64,000 bases of DNA from Bacteroidaceae bacterium (GCA_017647225.1 JAGCLA010000023.1:1-64000), one strand, 5' to 3'; shown: positions 9,032-16,428, counted from the stretch's first letter. Program-made: numbers and translations. The notes: generated by a model from the sequence alone, not told the origin.

Positions 9032-10201
9032 AGAATTCTCTTGTAAGACATCTCTATTAGATTTATCTACAATGTGGAGTTTATACTGATTTGCAGTTTC
9101 GGTTTTTGAAAATATTAATATCTTATCTTGAAATCCGCCTAAAGCACCAGCAACAGGACGAGATATATCTGTTAACTTAGAGCCATCATCTGATTCGCCT
9201 TTAAGTTGCATTCTCCAATTGCTATTACCCTCAGCATAAAATATTCTGTTATTGGTATATATGTTCCCATTGTACAAGATCTCAAAAGACTTATCTTCAG
9301 CTATATTGTTAGCATCTACACCGAAAAATTCAACACTTCCAAACTTGCGAATTCCATCTCTGCTACCTTTTTTAGATAAATCTAAGATGTTTCTTGAAGC
9401 ACCTGTCATCATGCCTGTTTCTATCCACATACTTTGAGCCTCAATATCAAATGTCGATTGAAATACAGTGCTACTATCATTGTCGCCGACAACCACCTCT
9501 TCTTGCAGTGTCGGTTTGTATCCTTTAGGCGGTCTGGATATTTTAAGTTTCTTGAACTTTTCTATCACTTTGGCCTTGTCACCAATTTTTGCAGTTGCTT
9601 TCTTTTCTATCTCATTCTTTATAATGCGACTCTGACTTTCTGGCAAAACAATCTTATTTTCGACAAGCAAATCAAGGATTTCTTGTGTTAAAGGTTGGCA
9701 ATAAGGAGCTACACCTGAGAGTATATCGTCATAATAGTCATATATATCAGACAAGAGCACATTGCCTTTATCATCGCCGTTTTCATATTCAATACACATA
9801 GATGATTCTATGTTTTGAAATAGTCCAGATGTGGTGAAGTTGGATGATCCAGTTAAAATAAGAGTCTTCTGACCCCCTTCGAAAATGTATATTTTGGGGT
9901 GATACACTATTGTGTTAGGGGAATACACAATATTTGCCGGAATAGCATTGTCGATTAACATTTGCAATGCTTCCTTTGATGTGCCATGTAAATCGACTCC
10001 TAAATATAGGTGAATTTTGCACCCGCGTTCTTTAAATGCAATTAATTCGTCTTTAATGTTATTAATACCGCCTGAACTAATGAAAGCCACAAATGCAGTT
10101 AACTTATTATAGCTATCATTTATTAATGCAGCTTTAAGTCGCTCTCCTGCAGCCTGTGATTTTCCATTATTTAGACCTTGGGCTATAAACTGAACTTCCA
10201 T
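8975..10201 (-). CDS. PLD-superfamily restriction endonuclease, BfiI/NgoFVII-like
   Basis: A 408-residue protein with a single phospholipase-D half-site: H101 and K103 (YHPKIYIF), N121 (GSSNFT) and E132. The H-x-K, N at +20, E at +31 spacing agrees with what I remember of BfiI, a metal-independent type IIS enzyme that works as a dimer. The C-terminal third (about 245-408, with ETGMMTGASRNILDL and QFVDKSNRD-like strands) would be the B3-like DNA-recognition domain of BfiI/NgoFVII nucleases. It faces two adenine methylases and overlaps the second by 57 bp. The likely job is cleavage of DNA lacking both methyl marks. PLD nucleases of DISARM are an alternative, but no DISARM helicase is present. 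The B3 assignment is by length and layout, less certain than the PLD part. Confidence 0.82.
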   Translation of the reverse strand: MEVQFIAQGLNNGKSQAAGERLKAALINDSYNKLTAFVAFISSGGINNIKDELIAFKERGCKIHLYLGVDLHGTSKEALQMLIDNAIPANIVYSPNTIVYHPKIYIFEGGQKTLILTGSSNFTTSGLFQNIESSMCIEYENGDDKGNVLLSDIYDYYDDILSGVAPYCQPLTQEILDLLVENKIVLPESQSRIIKNEIEKKATAKIGDKAKVIEKFKKLKISRPPKGYKPTLQEEVVVGDNDSSTVFQSTFDIEAQSMWIETGMMTGASRNILDLSKKGSRDGIRKFGSVEFFGVDANNIAEDKSFEILYNGNIYTNNRIFYAEGNSNWRMQLKGESDDGSKLTDISRPVAGALGGFQDKILIFSKTETANQYKLHIVDKSNRDVLQENSSDWAYGGNGNGRAYGITK

Positions 10202-10235
10202 ATTATGTAAAAATTAGTTATTACATTAATTCTCA

Positions 10236-10243
10236 CAAATATA
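10236..10243 (-). promoter_or_regulatory. -7 box of the nuclease promoter
   Basis: The minus strand reads TATATTTG, a perfect TAnnTTTG element, about 35 bases before the nuclease start at 10201. The nuclease thus has its own promoter, separate from the methylase promoter at 3830-3860. Confidence 0.55.
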
Positions 10244-10372
10244 CGAAATACTTTTTTCATTGTACTTACATTGTGAATAGTAAATTTTAGGCGGAGGTAA
10301 TTTTTTTTCAAAAAATCTCACATTCTTCAAACTTCTCCGAAAACCACTCCTATTCTTAAAATAAAAAAGACT

Positions 10373-10657
10373 ATGGTAATGGAATACATCGCAATTGACA
10401 AGGAACTCTACAATGAGATTGTAGCGACTGTCAGCACCGTATCGCAGGAGATTCGTGAGGAGTATAGTTTGTACCAAGAGAGCATTGGCTCGGAGTGGAT
10501 TGAGAATGACGAGTTATCTCGTCTGTTGAGTCTGTCGAAACATCAGCTGAAAGGCTATCGTGGTCGTGGCCTGCTTGGCTATACGATGATTGGCAACAAG
10601 ATTTACTACAAGCACCGTGAGGTTGAGAGATTTATCAAACGATATATAAACAGATAG
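10373..10657 (+). CDS. Excisionase-like helix-turn-helix protein 1
   Basis: A 94-residue protein with an acidic helical N-terminal half and a winged-helix/MerR-like C-terminal half (about residues 45-90: WIENDELSRLLSLSKHQL, then GLLGYTMIGNKIYYKHREVE). This is the helix-turn-helix excisionase-type fold common next to Bacteroidetes integrases. A second Met two codons later could be the real start. It ends 2 bp before a paralogue of similar build, and the pair probably controls excision or transfer of the element. Confidence 0.75.
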   Translation: MVMEYIAIDKELYNEIVATVSTVSQEIREEYSLYQESIGSEWIENDELSRLLSLSKHQLKGYRGRGLLGYTMIGNKIYYKHREVERFIKRYINR

Positions 10658-10659
10658 CT

Positions 10660-10986
10660 ATGGAATTAGTACAAGAAACAAATTGCCGAGCAATGCTCGA
10701 TGAGTTGAGCACATTGAGTGACTACATTCGTGCGATGCGCACACACTACAAGCCGCAGATGAATGGCGAACGCTACTACACCACCGAGGAGGTGTGTCAG
10801 ATGCTCAAAATCACGAAACGCACCCTGCAACAATACCGTGTTGACGACGTTATTCCGTTTGTTGCACTGCCGGGCAAGATGCTCTACCGAGAGTCTGACC
10901 TGCGTGCCGCATTGGAGAAAAACTATGTCGCTCCATTCGCCCACCGCAACGCCGAGGACTCCCCTGCGGCCTACGGCAGACGATAA
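10660..10986 (+). CDS. Excisionase-like helix-turn-helix protein 2
   Basis: A 108-residue protein sharing the layout of its upstream neighbour: a helical N-terminus, then YYTTEEVCQMLKITKRTLQQ and IPFVALPGKMLYRESDLRAAL, a clear HTH_17/excisionase-type winged helix. Such tandem pairs occur in Bacteroides mobilizable and conjugative elements, where they bind near the attachment site or regulate excision. Base use is richer in G+C than the restriction genes, like the integrase, which suggests these belong to the element backbone and the restriction genes to its cargo. Confidence 0.8.
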   Translation: MELVQETNCRAMLDELSTLSDYIRAMRTHYKPQMNGERYYTTEEVCQMLKITKRTLQQYRVDDVIPFVALPGKMLYRESDLRAALEKNYVAPFAHRNAEDSPAAYGRR

Positions 10987-11010
10987 CAGATTTACACACT
11001 GCTTTACAAA

Positions 11011-11038
11011 CGAGAACTCTTATCGGGTTCTCGTTTTT
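11011..11038 (+). terminator. Terminator after the HTH pair
   Basis: CGAGAAC and GTTCTCG arms flank a 9-base loop and are followed by TTTTTGTTTT. It closes the two-gene HTH unit. Confidence 0.75.
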
Positions 11039-11096
11039 GTTTTAGCCTAAAAGCGTTGTTTTTCCTCAAAATTTATGATTACAGCAAAATTTTTCT

Positions 11097-11104
11097 TATC
11101 TTTA
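11097..11104 (+). promoter_or_regulatory. -7 box upstream of GIY-YIG gene
   Basis: TATCTTTA differs from the TAnnTTTG consensus at the last base and lies 33 bases before the start codon at 11138. No good -33 box is visible. Confidence 0.4.
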
Positions 11105-11137
11105 TGACAAATTATTGCGAATAAATAAAAGCCAACT

Positions 11138-11965
11138 ATGGGCAAAACAGTAACCACATACTTAATTGACGGAGATCCTAATGGAACGCAGTATGCATTT
11201 ATCAGCAACAAAATTTGCCAGATGTATGTTGTGCCACGCTCAAATCTTGTATACCTGAATACGCAGGAGAAATTGCAGAAACCAGCATTCTACATTTTGA
11301 TAGGCGAGGATGAATCTACTAAACCTAAGGCATATATTGGACAAACTAGCAACTTTTGCCAACGAGTAAAAGATCATGATTACAATAAACCTTTTTGGCA
11401 AAAAGCCCTATTATTTGTATCCAAAGATACAGATATTACAGCGACCGATGTACAATACTTAGAACATAAAGCAATTGTTAATGCAAAGAAAGCAAATACG
11501 TTTGTATTGAATGAGAATAAGCAAACTCCAACAGTTCCTAACCTGCCAGAATATCAACGCGATTCTATGGACGAATTTTTCGAAGATGTCATGTTTTTAG
11601 CGTCGTTCATTGGTTGCAATATTTTTGAAGTGTCACAGCCAAAGACTGAGCATTTATTTTATTTAAAAAGTCGCAATTGCGATGCTAAGGGTTTCTATAA
11701 TTCAAATGGTTTTACGGTATTAAGAGGTAGTATTATTGCTAAAGATGTAGCCCCATCGTTTAAATGGAAAGATAAGCGAAAGAGTATGCTACAAGAAGAT
11801 ACTAAGGTAGACGGAGATAGATTAATTATGTCAATAGATAGGACTTTCCCGAGTGTAAGCACAGCAGCTGGTTTCTGTTTAGGAAGAGAAGCAAATGGCT
11901 GGACAGCGTGGAAAGATGAGACCGGTATGGATATAGACTCGGTATATAGACCACAAGCAGAATAA
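11138..11965 (+). CDS. GIY-YIG nuclease domain protein with DUF4357
   Basis: A 275-residue protein. The GIY-YIG core spans about residues 48-120: FYIL (GIY position), AYIGQT (YIG position), the conserved Arg and His in QRVKDHD, and the catalytic Glu in QYLEHKAI. The C-terminal half matches DUF4357: FYLKSRNCDAKGFY, an RGS segment, and the closing LGREANGWTAWKDE. GIY-YIG/DUF4357 proteins are common in accessory islands and near restriction systems; most are uncharacterised. It is transcribed alone between two terminators at the right end of the element. It could be a second nuclease of the defence cargo or a homing-type passenger. Confidence 0.87.
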   Translation: MGKTVTTYLIDGDPNGTQYAFISNKICQMYVVPRSNLVYLNTQEKLQKPAFYILIGEDESTKPKAYIGQTSNFCQRVKDHDYNKPFWQKALLFVSKDTDITATDVQYLEHKAIVNAKKANTFVLNENKQTPTVPNLPEYQRDSMDEFFEDVMFLASFIGCNIFEVSQPKTEHLFYLKSRNCDAKGFYNSNGFTVLRGSIIAKDVAPSFKWKDKRKSMLQEDTKVDGDRLIMSIDRTFPSVSTAAGFCLGREANGWTAWKDETGMDIDSVYRPQAE

Positions 11966-12011
11966 TTGTATGATTAAAACACCTATTTAATTTATAATGG
12001 CATATAGGGTT

Positions 12012-12056
12012 AAACCAAACAACTCGTGAGCGTACTCACGAGTTGTTTGGTTTTTT
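12012..12056 (+). terminator. Strong terminator after GIY-YIG gene
   Basis: Two 19-base arms (AAACCAAACAACTCGTGAG and its exact complement) surround a CGTA loop and are followed by a T-run. Because both arms are perfect it could stop transcription in either direction. Confidence 0.85.
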
Positions 12057-12061
12057 GAAGT

Positions 12062-12134
12062 GGTTAGTGATACTAACCGGTTGAAGCATTTATCAGGTAG
12101 AATACAAAGCAGTTGGTTAGTGCGACTAACCAAC
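12062..12134. repeat. Two related inverted repeats (GGTTAGT...ACTAACC)
   Basis: At 12062-12078, GGTTAGT and ACTAACC flank a 3-base spacer. At 12112-12134, GTTGGTTAGT and ACTAACCAAC flank a GCG spacer. Both share the core GGTTAGT/ACTAACC and are centred about 53 bp apart. They lack T-runs, so terminators are unlikely. Paired dyads near an attachment site suit binding sites for an excisionase or recombinase, or a transfer/replication origin. Confidence 0.6.
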
Positions 12135-12294
12135 TGAAATCACCCCTAAAAATCGTCCAAAATCGCCCTTCAATTTCGATGCAAAATTGTGAAAAAAATC
12201 GAGTGATACAATTATGGGAATGGCCTTTTTCGAGCAGTTGCAAAATCATAAGTAATTGAAGCATTGTGCATTAAAGCTATGGTTCAAGGATTCT

Positions 12295-12309
12295 GGTGGC
12301 ACCACTTGA
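12295..12309. repeat. Right copy of 15-bp direct repeat, candidate attR
   Basis: Identical to 2206-2220 and in the same orientation. It lies between the element's right-end hairpins and the terminator of the first backbone gene, and base use changes to that of the chromosome just after it. Confidence 0.5.
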
Positions 12310-12310
12310 G

Positions 12311-12341
12311 AAAAAACCACTAACGATTGTTAGCGGTTTTT
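12311..12341. terminator. Bidirectional terminator at the island/backbone junction
   Basis: Arms AAAAACCACTAAC and GTTAGCGGTTTTT pair with one mismatch (a G-U wobble in the leftward transcript) and carry T-runs on both sides. It terminates the leftward dipeptidase fusion gene and any transcription leaving the element. Confidence 0.7.
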
Positions 12342-12405
12342 CTTTTTCTGTTTTATCTGTAGGCCTCTGGCAATTATTTGGAAACTATACCACAAATTCC
12401 CCTTT

Positions 12406-14160
12406 TCACCCCTTTTGCACTTGCGACATTACTCGCAGCCAGTTGGTTCCCCAAATCTTTTCTATATCTATTTCGTCATATCCACGACGCAGAAGTTCGC
12501 GTGTTACGTTTAGCAGTTGAGAGGCGCTTGAACACCCTATAACGGCTCCATCACCGTCGAAGTCTGTCCCTATTCCTACATGGTCAATACCTGCTATGTT
12601 TATGGCGTGTTCGAGGTGGTTGATAAAATCGTCAAGCGTTGCTGCGCCCTCTTCGCGCAGGAAGCCGCTATACATTGTCACTTGCACTACTCCGCCTTTG
12701 GTGGCAATGGCTTTCATCTGTTCATCGGTCAGGTTACGGGGGTGATTGCACAATGCCTTACACGATGAATGAGAACATACAACCGGGCAGCTACTCTGTT
12801 CCAGCACTTGCCAGAAGGTGCTTTCTGCCGCGTGGGAGAGGTCGATAAGCATGCCTACACGGTTCATCTCACGAACAACATCTTTGCCGAATGAGCTCAA
12901 GCCGCCATGTTCGCCCTTGCCACGTGCCGAGTCGCAGATATCGTTGTCGCCATTATGGCACAGGGTCATATACACGACCCCCATTCTGCGATAACGTTCT
13001 ATGTTCGCAAGCTCCTTGCCTATGGCATAACCGTTTTCTATGCCACGCATGACGACCTTCTTACCGGCTTTTTTCATTCTTTGCAGCTCCGCAGGGTCAT
13101 CGCACAGAACAGCTGCACCGTCACAACGCTCTACCCTGTCGGCAATGCCTTGCAATAGGGCATCGGCTTCGGCTGTCGCGCGTAGCAACGACTGTTCGTC
13201 GCGTGCTTCCTGCTTGAGGTAGGCGACCATTGTTACTACGTCAAGCGCGCCATTATGCATTTTATGCAAATCGACAAGTGCCGTTTCGCTACGTTCGTAC
13301 ATCTCGTAGCCTTGCGAGAAGAGCATAGGTGTGTCGCAGTGCGAGTCCAACGATATTATACGCGAATGTATCTCGCGCGAACGACGATAAAGAGCGGCCT
13401 CTTTGATTATCCAATCAAAGAGTGGCATCATACGACGGTCGTTGTTCAGCACAAACGATTCAGGGTGCCACTGCACTCCTATAATCGAACGGCCATCGAC
13501 AGCTTCCATGCCTTCGACAACACCGTCGGGCGCTACCGCTGCGACTCTGAAGCCTTCAGGGATTCTACTTACCGCCTGATGATGAAAGGTGTTCACCGCA
13601 AGGGTATCGCAAGAGAACACCTGCCGCAGAAGGCTCTCCTGCACCAGATTGACATCATGTGTTGCTGTGTATCGTTCCACGGGGGATTGGTCGTGGTTGA
13701 GCAGAGTATCGCCCAATGCCGCATAAATATCCTGATGAACAGCGCCACCCAAAGCCACAGCAAGTGCCTGCATGCCACGACATATTCCTAAAATGGGGAT
13801 ATTCTTCTCCACTGCAAGCAAGGCAAGAAGCAATTCCTGTTCGTCGCGTTTGGGGTTTATTGAATGTAACAGGTTATAATCGGGTTCCTCGCCCATGTAA
13901 CGCGGGTCAATGTCGGCTCCGCCTGTAAACAACAGTGCATCGATATGATTCAATGTCTCGCACAAAGCCGCACGGCTTGCATAAGGGGGTATTATCAACG
14001 GAGTACCGCCGGCCTCAAGCACCGAAAGATAATATGCCTCGGCAACCGTTGCCTTGTTATCGCTGAAATTGGCGGTAATGCCAATAACGGGCGAAGAGCC
14101 ACACACAGGGAACTGCGAGTGCAGTTTCTTATACTCACCTCTGAAATCGAATCTGTCCAT
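12406..14160 (-). CDS. Fusion of a PuuD-like class I amidotransferase and an M19 (membrane-type) dipeptidase
   Basis: The N-terminal domain (about residues 20-250) is a gamma-glutamyl-GABA hydrolase-type class I glutamine amidotransferase: LLFTGGADIDP, the nucleophile Cys in GICRGMQALA, and the catalytic His/Glu in VQWHPESF. The C-terminal domain (about 260-584) is a peptidase M19 zinc dipeptidase: LDSHCDTP, LIDLSHA, CSHSSCKALCNHPRNL and GIGTDFDG. Two hydrolases in one chain suggest sequential removal of a gamma-glutamyl group and cleavage of the dipeptide, as for peptidoglycan or glutathione-type peptides; the substrate is inferred. No signal peptide, so cytoplasmic. The start is set at MDRFDF, because the Met nine codons earlier (14187) lies inside the upstream gene's terminator. 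Confidence 0.9.
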   Translation of the reverse strand: MDRFDFRGEYKKLHSQFPVCGSSPVIGITANFSDNKATVAEAYYLSVLEAGGTPLIIPPYASRAALCETLNHIDALLFTGGADIDPRYMGEEPDYNLLHSINPKRDEQELLLALLAVEKNIPILGICRGMQALAVALGGAVHQDIYAALGDTLLNHDQSPVERYTATHDVNLVQESLLRQVFSCDTLAVNTFHHQAVSRIPEGFRVAAVAPDGVVEGMEAVDGRSIIGVQWHPESFVLNNDRRMMPLFDWIIKEAALYRRSREIHSRIISLDSHCDTPMLFSQGYEMYERSETALVDLHKMHNGALDVVTMVAYLKQEARDEQSLLRATAEADALLQGIADRVERCDGAAVLCDDPAELQRMKKAGKKVVMRGIENGYAIGKELANIERYRRMGVVYMTLCHNGDNDICDSARGKGEHGGLSSFGKDVVREMNRVGMLIDLSHAAESTFWQVLEQSSCPVVCSHSSCKALCNHPRNLTDEQMKAIATKGGVVQVTMYSGFLREEGAATLDDFINHLEHAINIAGIDHVGIGTDFDGDGAVIGCSSASQLLNVTRELLRRGYDEIDIEKIWGTNWLRVMSQVQKG

Positions 14161-14172
14161 TATCTCTGTTAC

Positions 14173-14217
14173 AAAAAAGCCCTGCACTGCGATTGCTCAG
14201 CAACCGTTGTGCAGGGC
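14173..14217 (-). terminator. Terminator of the Lrp-type regulator gene
   Basis: On the minus strand GCCCTGCAC and GTGCAGGGC arms are followed by TTTTTT. It separates the regulator from the downstream dipeptidase gene and decides the start of the latter. Confidence 0.85.
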
Positions 14218-14238
14218 ATATTACACATCAGTATATAA

Positions 14239-14706
14239 TCACTCCATAGGCATGTTGCGCTTGATACTGTTATCAAGAACAATCATGGTTTCTGTACTGA
14301 TAACACCCGGTATCTCCTGCACTTTTGTGTTCAGAAGTTGCATGAGGTGTTCATTGTCGTGTGAATACATGCGCGCGATGATAGAGTATGGGCCTGTTGT
14401 ATAACAACATTCCACAACCTCGGGTACAAGACGGAGCTGTTCAACAACGTCCTTATACATTGAACCGCGCTCAAGGCGTATGCCGATATAAGTACATGTC
14501 TTATAGCCCAAACGGCGAAAATCGATTTCATAGCCTGAGCCGGATATTATACCCATATCAATAAGATGTTGCACACGCAAATGTATCGCAGCACGTGACA
14601 CGCCACACAACTCCGCCACATTGCGGAAAGGTATGCGTGCATCCTTTGATATGATACTCAAAATTTTAAGATCAAGAGCATCTACCTTACATTCCATATT
14701 TTTCAT
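14239..14706 (-). CDS. Lrp/AsnC family transcriptional regulator
   Basis: A 155-residue protein with an N-terminal winged HTH (DALDLKILSIISKDARIPF, then ELCGVSRAAIHLRVQHLIDMG) and a C-terminal RAM/AsnC effector domain (VPEVVECCYTTGPYSIIARMY, then the IPGVISTET strand). Lrp/AsnC proteins sense amino acids and form octamers on DNA. Its regulon cannot be told from the sequence, but the peptide-degrading fusion gene immediately downstream is a natural candidate. A longer frame begins at a TTG three codons earlier; the ATG at 14706 is preferred. Confidence 0.92.
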   Translation of the reverse strand: MKNMECKVDALDLKILSIISKDARIPFRNVAELCGVSRAAIHLRVQHLIDMGIISGSGYEIDFRRLGYKTCTYIGIRLERGSMYKDVVEQLRLVPEVVECCYTTGPYSIIARMYSHDNEHLMQLLNTKVQEIPGVISTETMIVLDNSIKRNMPME

Positions 14707-14728
14707 TTTGGTCAATTATTTTGTGTTT

Positions 14729-15556
14729 TTACTTCTTCACAATAGCCTTTATTTCAAGGTCATACACAAGTGCGCTGTATGGCGGCACCACATTTGTTCC
14801 GGCTTCTCCATAAGCCAGTTCCCAAGGGATATAGAGTTTACATACCGTACCGGCAGGCAGTGTCATAAGAGCCTCAGCAAAACCGGGAACAAGAGCCGCG
14901 ACTTCGAGTTCTACAGCCTCGCCGCGTGTCGTGTCGAAAAGAGCGCCATTAGGGTATGTTCCTTTATAGACACAGCTGACGATATCATAGTAACCGGCAA
15001 CAGCACCGTTACCCATCTGCTCAATTTTATACTGCAGACCGCTGGGCAGGACAACCACACCCGGACGTTCCTTGCTCTTGTTTATAAACTCCTCACTATT
15101 TGAACGGAATATCCTGCGATTATAATACTCGGTAGCCTCATTCATCGTCATTGTCTTGCCCGTTGCATAGGCTGTTGCGACAATGCCTTCGAGGAACATT
15201 CTGCGATTGACGCTGTTGACGGTATCGTCAGGATATATTGCCTCGTCGGCAAAATCAAGCATCTCCATAGCAGAAGCCGCCATAAGTACACCCTGAGCAT
15301 AAGCCAACGCCTCGGGAGAGTCATCGACGGGGAAGGCATCGCAAACACCTTGCAGGAATGGTTGCAATGTCTTTTCGTCAATACCGAGTTCTCTCATTGT
15401 TGCCGGCATCTTCTCCGATACGAGCATACCGACAGCAAACGAGATTGAATCGCTGTCATTCTTAAGTTCCACCTTCCTGTCCTGTACCTGGTTGCAGGCT
15501 ACAAAAAGGGAAGAGAGAAGAACTGTCAATACAGTATTTTTAACTATACGTCCCAT
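14729..15556 (-). CDS. FKBP-type peptidyl-prolyl isomerase lipoprotein
   Basis: A 275-residue lipoprotein: signal MGRIVKNTVLTVLLSSLFVAC with the lipid-attachment Cys at residue 21. A helical Mip/FkpA-type N-terminal part (about 35-150) is followed by an FKBP domain (about 175-272) with LPSGLQYKI, GALFDTTRGE, LVPGFAEAL and WELAYGEAG...PPYSALVYDLE. It would assist folding of proteins in the periplasm or at the outer membrane, by cis-trans isomerisation of Xaa-Pro bonds. It lies 7 bp after a second FKBP gene, so the two are co-transcribed. The binding pocket is somewhat diverged (TTRGEA for the usual SS.RG), so activity may be weak and chaperone function dominant. Confidence 0.9.
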   Translation of the reverse strand: MGRIVKNTVLTVLLSSLFVACNQVQDRKVELKNDSDSISFAVGMLVSEKMPATMRELGIDEKTLQPFLQGVCDAFPVDDSPEALAYAQGVLMAASAMEMLDFADEAIYPDDTVNSVNRRMFLEGIVATAYATGKTMTMNEATEYYNRRIFRSNSEEFINKSKERPGVVVLPSGLQYKIEQMGNGAVAGYYDIVSCVYKGTYPNGALFDTTRGEAVELEVAALVPGFAEALMTLPAGTVCKLYIPWELAYGEAGTNVVPPYSALVYDLEIKAIVKK

Positions 15557-15563
15557 TTATTCA

Positions 15564-16148
15564 TTAGAGGACTTTAATAAGCTCTACATCGAACACCAAT
15601 GCGCTGTAAGGAGGAATCATCTCACCGGCACCATGCTCACCGTATGCCATATCGTACGGAATGTAAAGACGCCACTTTGCACCTTCCTGCATAAGCTGAA
15701 GAGCCTCGACCCAGCCTTTGATAACCTGGTTCACGCCGAACACTGCAGGCTCGCCACGCTTTATTGAGCTGTCGAAAATAGTACCGTCGATAAGAGTACC
15801 CTCGTAGTGGCACTGTACGCGGTCGGTAGCTGAAGGTTTCTTGCCGTTACCCTCAACGAGTACCTGATACTGCAAACCGCTTGGCAGAACAACCACGCCC
15901 TCCTTCTTTGCGTTGTCGGCAAGATATGCCTCGCCAGCAGCCTTATTCTGCGCGTATGCCTCCTGAGCGAGTTTCTGGAAGTGCTCATTCACCACCTTCT
16001 GTGCCTCGGCATGCGACATTTCTGTTTTTCCACCTGTAAGAACATCGCTGATACCCTTTACAAAGTCCTCGATGTTCATGTTCTTGATACCCATTGACTG
16101 TAGATTCTGGCCTATACCCATTCCAAGGCCATAGCTGAATTTATCCAT
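15564..16148 (-). CDS. FKBP-type peptidyl-prolyl isomerase, FklB/Mip type
   Basis: A 194-residue FKBP with the classic two-part build: an alpha-helical dimerisation region (about residues 1-80, with YGLGMGIGQNL and SHAEAQKVVNEHFQKL) and an FKBP domain (about 90-194: LPSGLQYQVL, GTIFDSSIKRGEPAVF, VIKGWVEALQLM, AYGEHGAGEMIPPYSALVF). No signal peptide is visible, so a cytoplasmic location is likely, unlike the lipoprotein paralogue that follows. It is the first gene of the two-isomerase unit. Confidence 0.92.
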   Translation of the reverse strand: MDKFSYGLGMGIGQNLQSMGIKNMNIEDFVKGISDVLTGGKTEMSHAEAQKVVNEHFQKLAQEAYAQNKAAGEAYLADNAKKEGVVVLPSGLQYQVLVEGNGKKPSATDRVQCHYEGTLIDGTIFDSSIKRGEPAVFGVNQVIKGWVEALQLMQEGAKWRLYIPYDMAYGEHGAGEMIPPYSALVFDVELIKVL

Positions 16149-16239
16149 TTTTTAATTGTATTTAATTAATTATTTGTTGTTTACGTTCTGTCATTTTGTT
16201 AATGTCCGATTACGATGTCATTTTTCGGCACAAACATGG

Positions 16240-16247
16240 CGAAGATA
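16240..16247 (-). promoter_or_regulatory. -7 box for the FKBP genes
   Basis: The minus strand reads TATCTTCG, one base off TAnnTTTG, about 90 bases before the first FKBP gene. The same variant precedes the GH5 gene at 49423-49430. The surrounding 329-base divergent spacer (16149-16477) is A+T-rich and shows nothing else beyond the two promoters. Confidence 0.4.
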
Positions 16248-16428
16248 CAATTTATATTTAGATTTCATAACAATAATGGCATTTTTTTATTAAAAACGTC
16301 AAATTCTTTTCTTTTTCACACATTTTTATCAAAAATTTCATTTTGGCATTTTGTCACACAAAGAAAAAAACAACGGCTTTTATAAATAAAATTATTATTT
16401 ATAGTAAGTAAAAGCCCGATTTTATTCC

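Larger units (their letters stand above)
11966..12405. other. Right end of the element: terminators, hairpins and attR candidate
   Basis: No gene is seen in these 440 bases. The stretch contains a very strong terminator, two related perfect inverted repeats, a featureless A+T-rich part (about 12140-12290), the right copy of the 15-bp direct repeat and a bidirectional terminator that also serves the leftward host gene ending at 12406. Confidence 0.6.

Noticed and set aside
4113..10201. BREX or DISARM system
   Set aside because: The first methylase resembles PglX, and PorX further on has a PglZ-type domain, but there is no BrxC/BrxL/BrxA-like gene, and PorX is a backbone regulator 10 kb away. 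The PLD nuclease recalls DrmC, but no DrmA helicase or DrmB is present.
12062..12134. CRISPR-like repeat pair
   Set aside because: Only two dyads of unequal length with a common 7-bp core, no further repeats or cas genes.
13255..13791. 178-codon plus-strand frame
   Set aside because: Lies wholly antisense to the amidotransferase/dipeptidase fusion, whose domains and motifs are intact; composition shows a shadow frame.
14161..14187. Upstream start for the amidotransferase/dipeptidase fusion
   Set aside because: The Met at 14187 lies within the stem of the terminator of the preceding regulator gene; the ATG at 14160 fits the family start.
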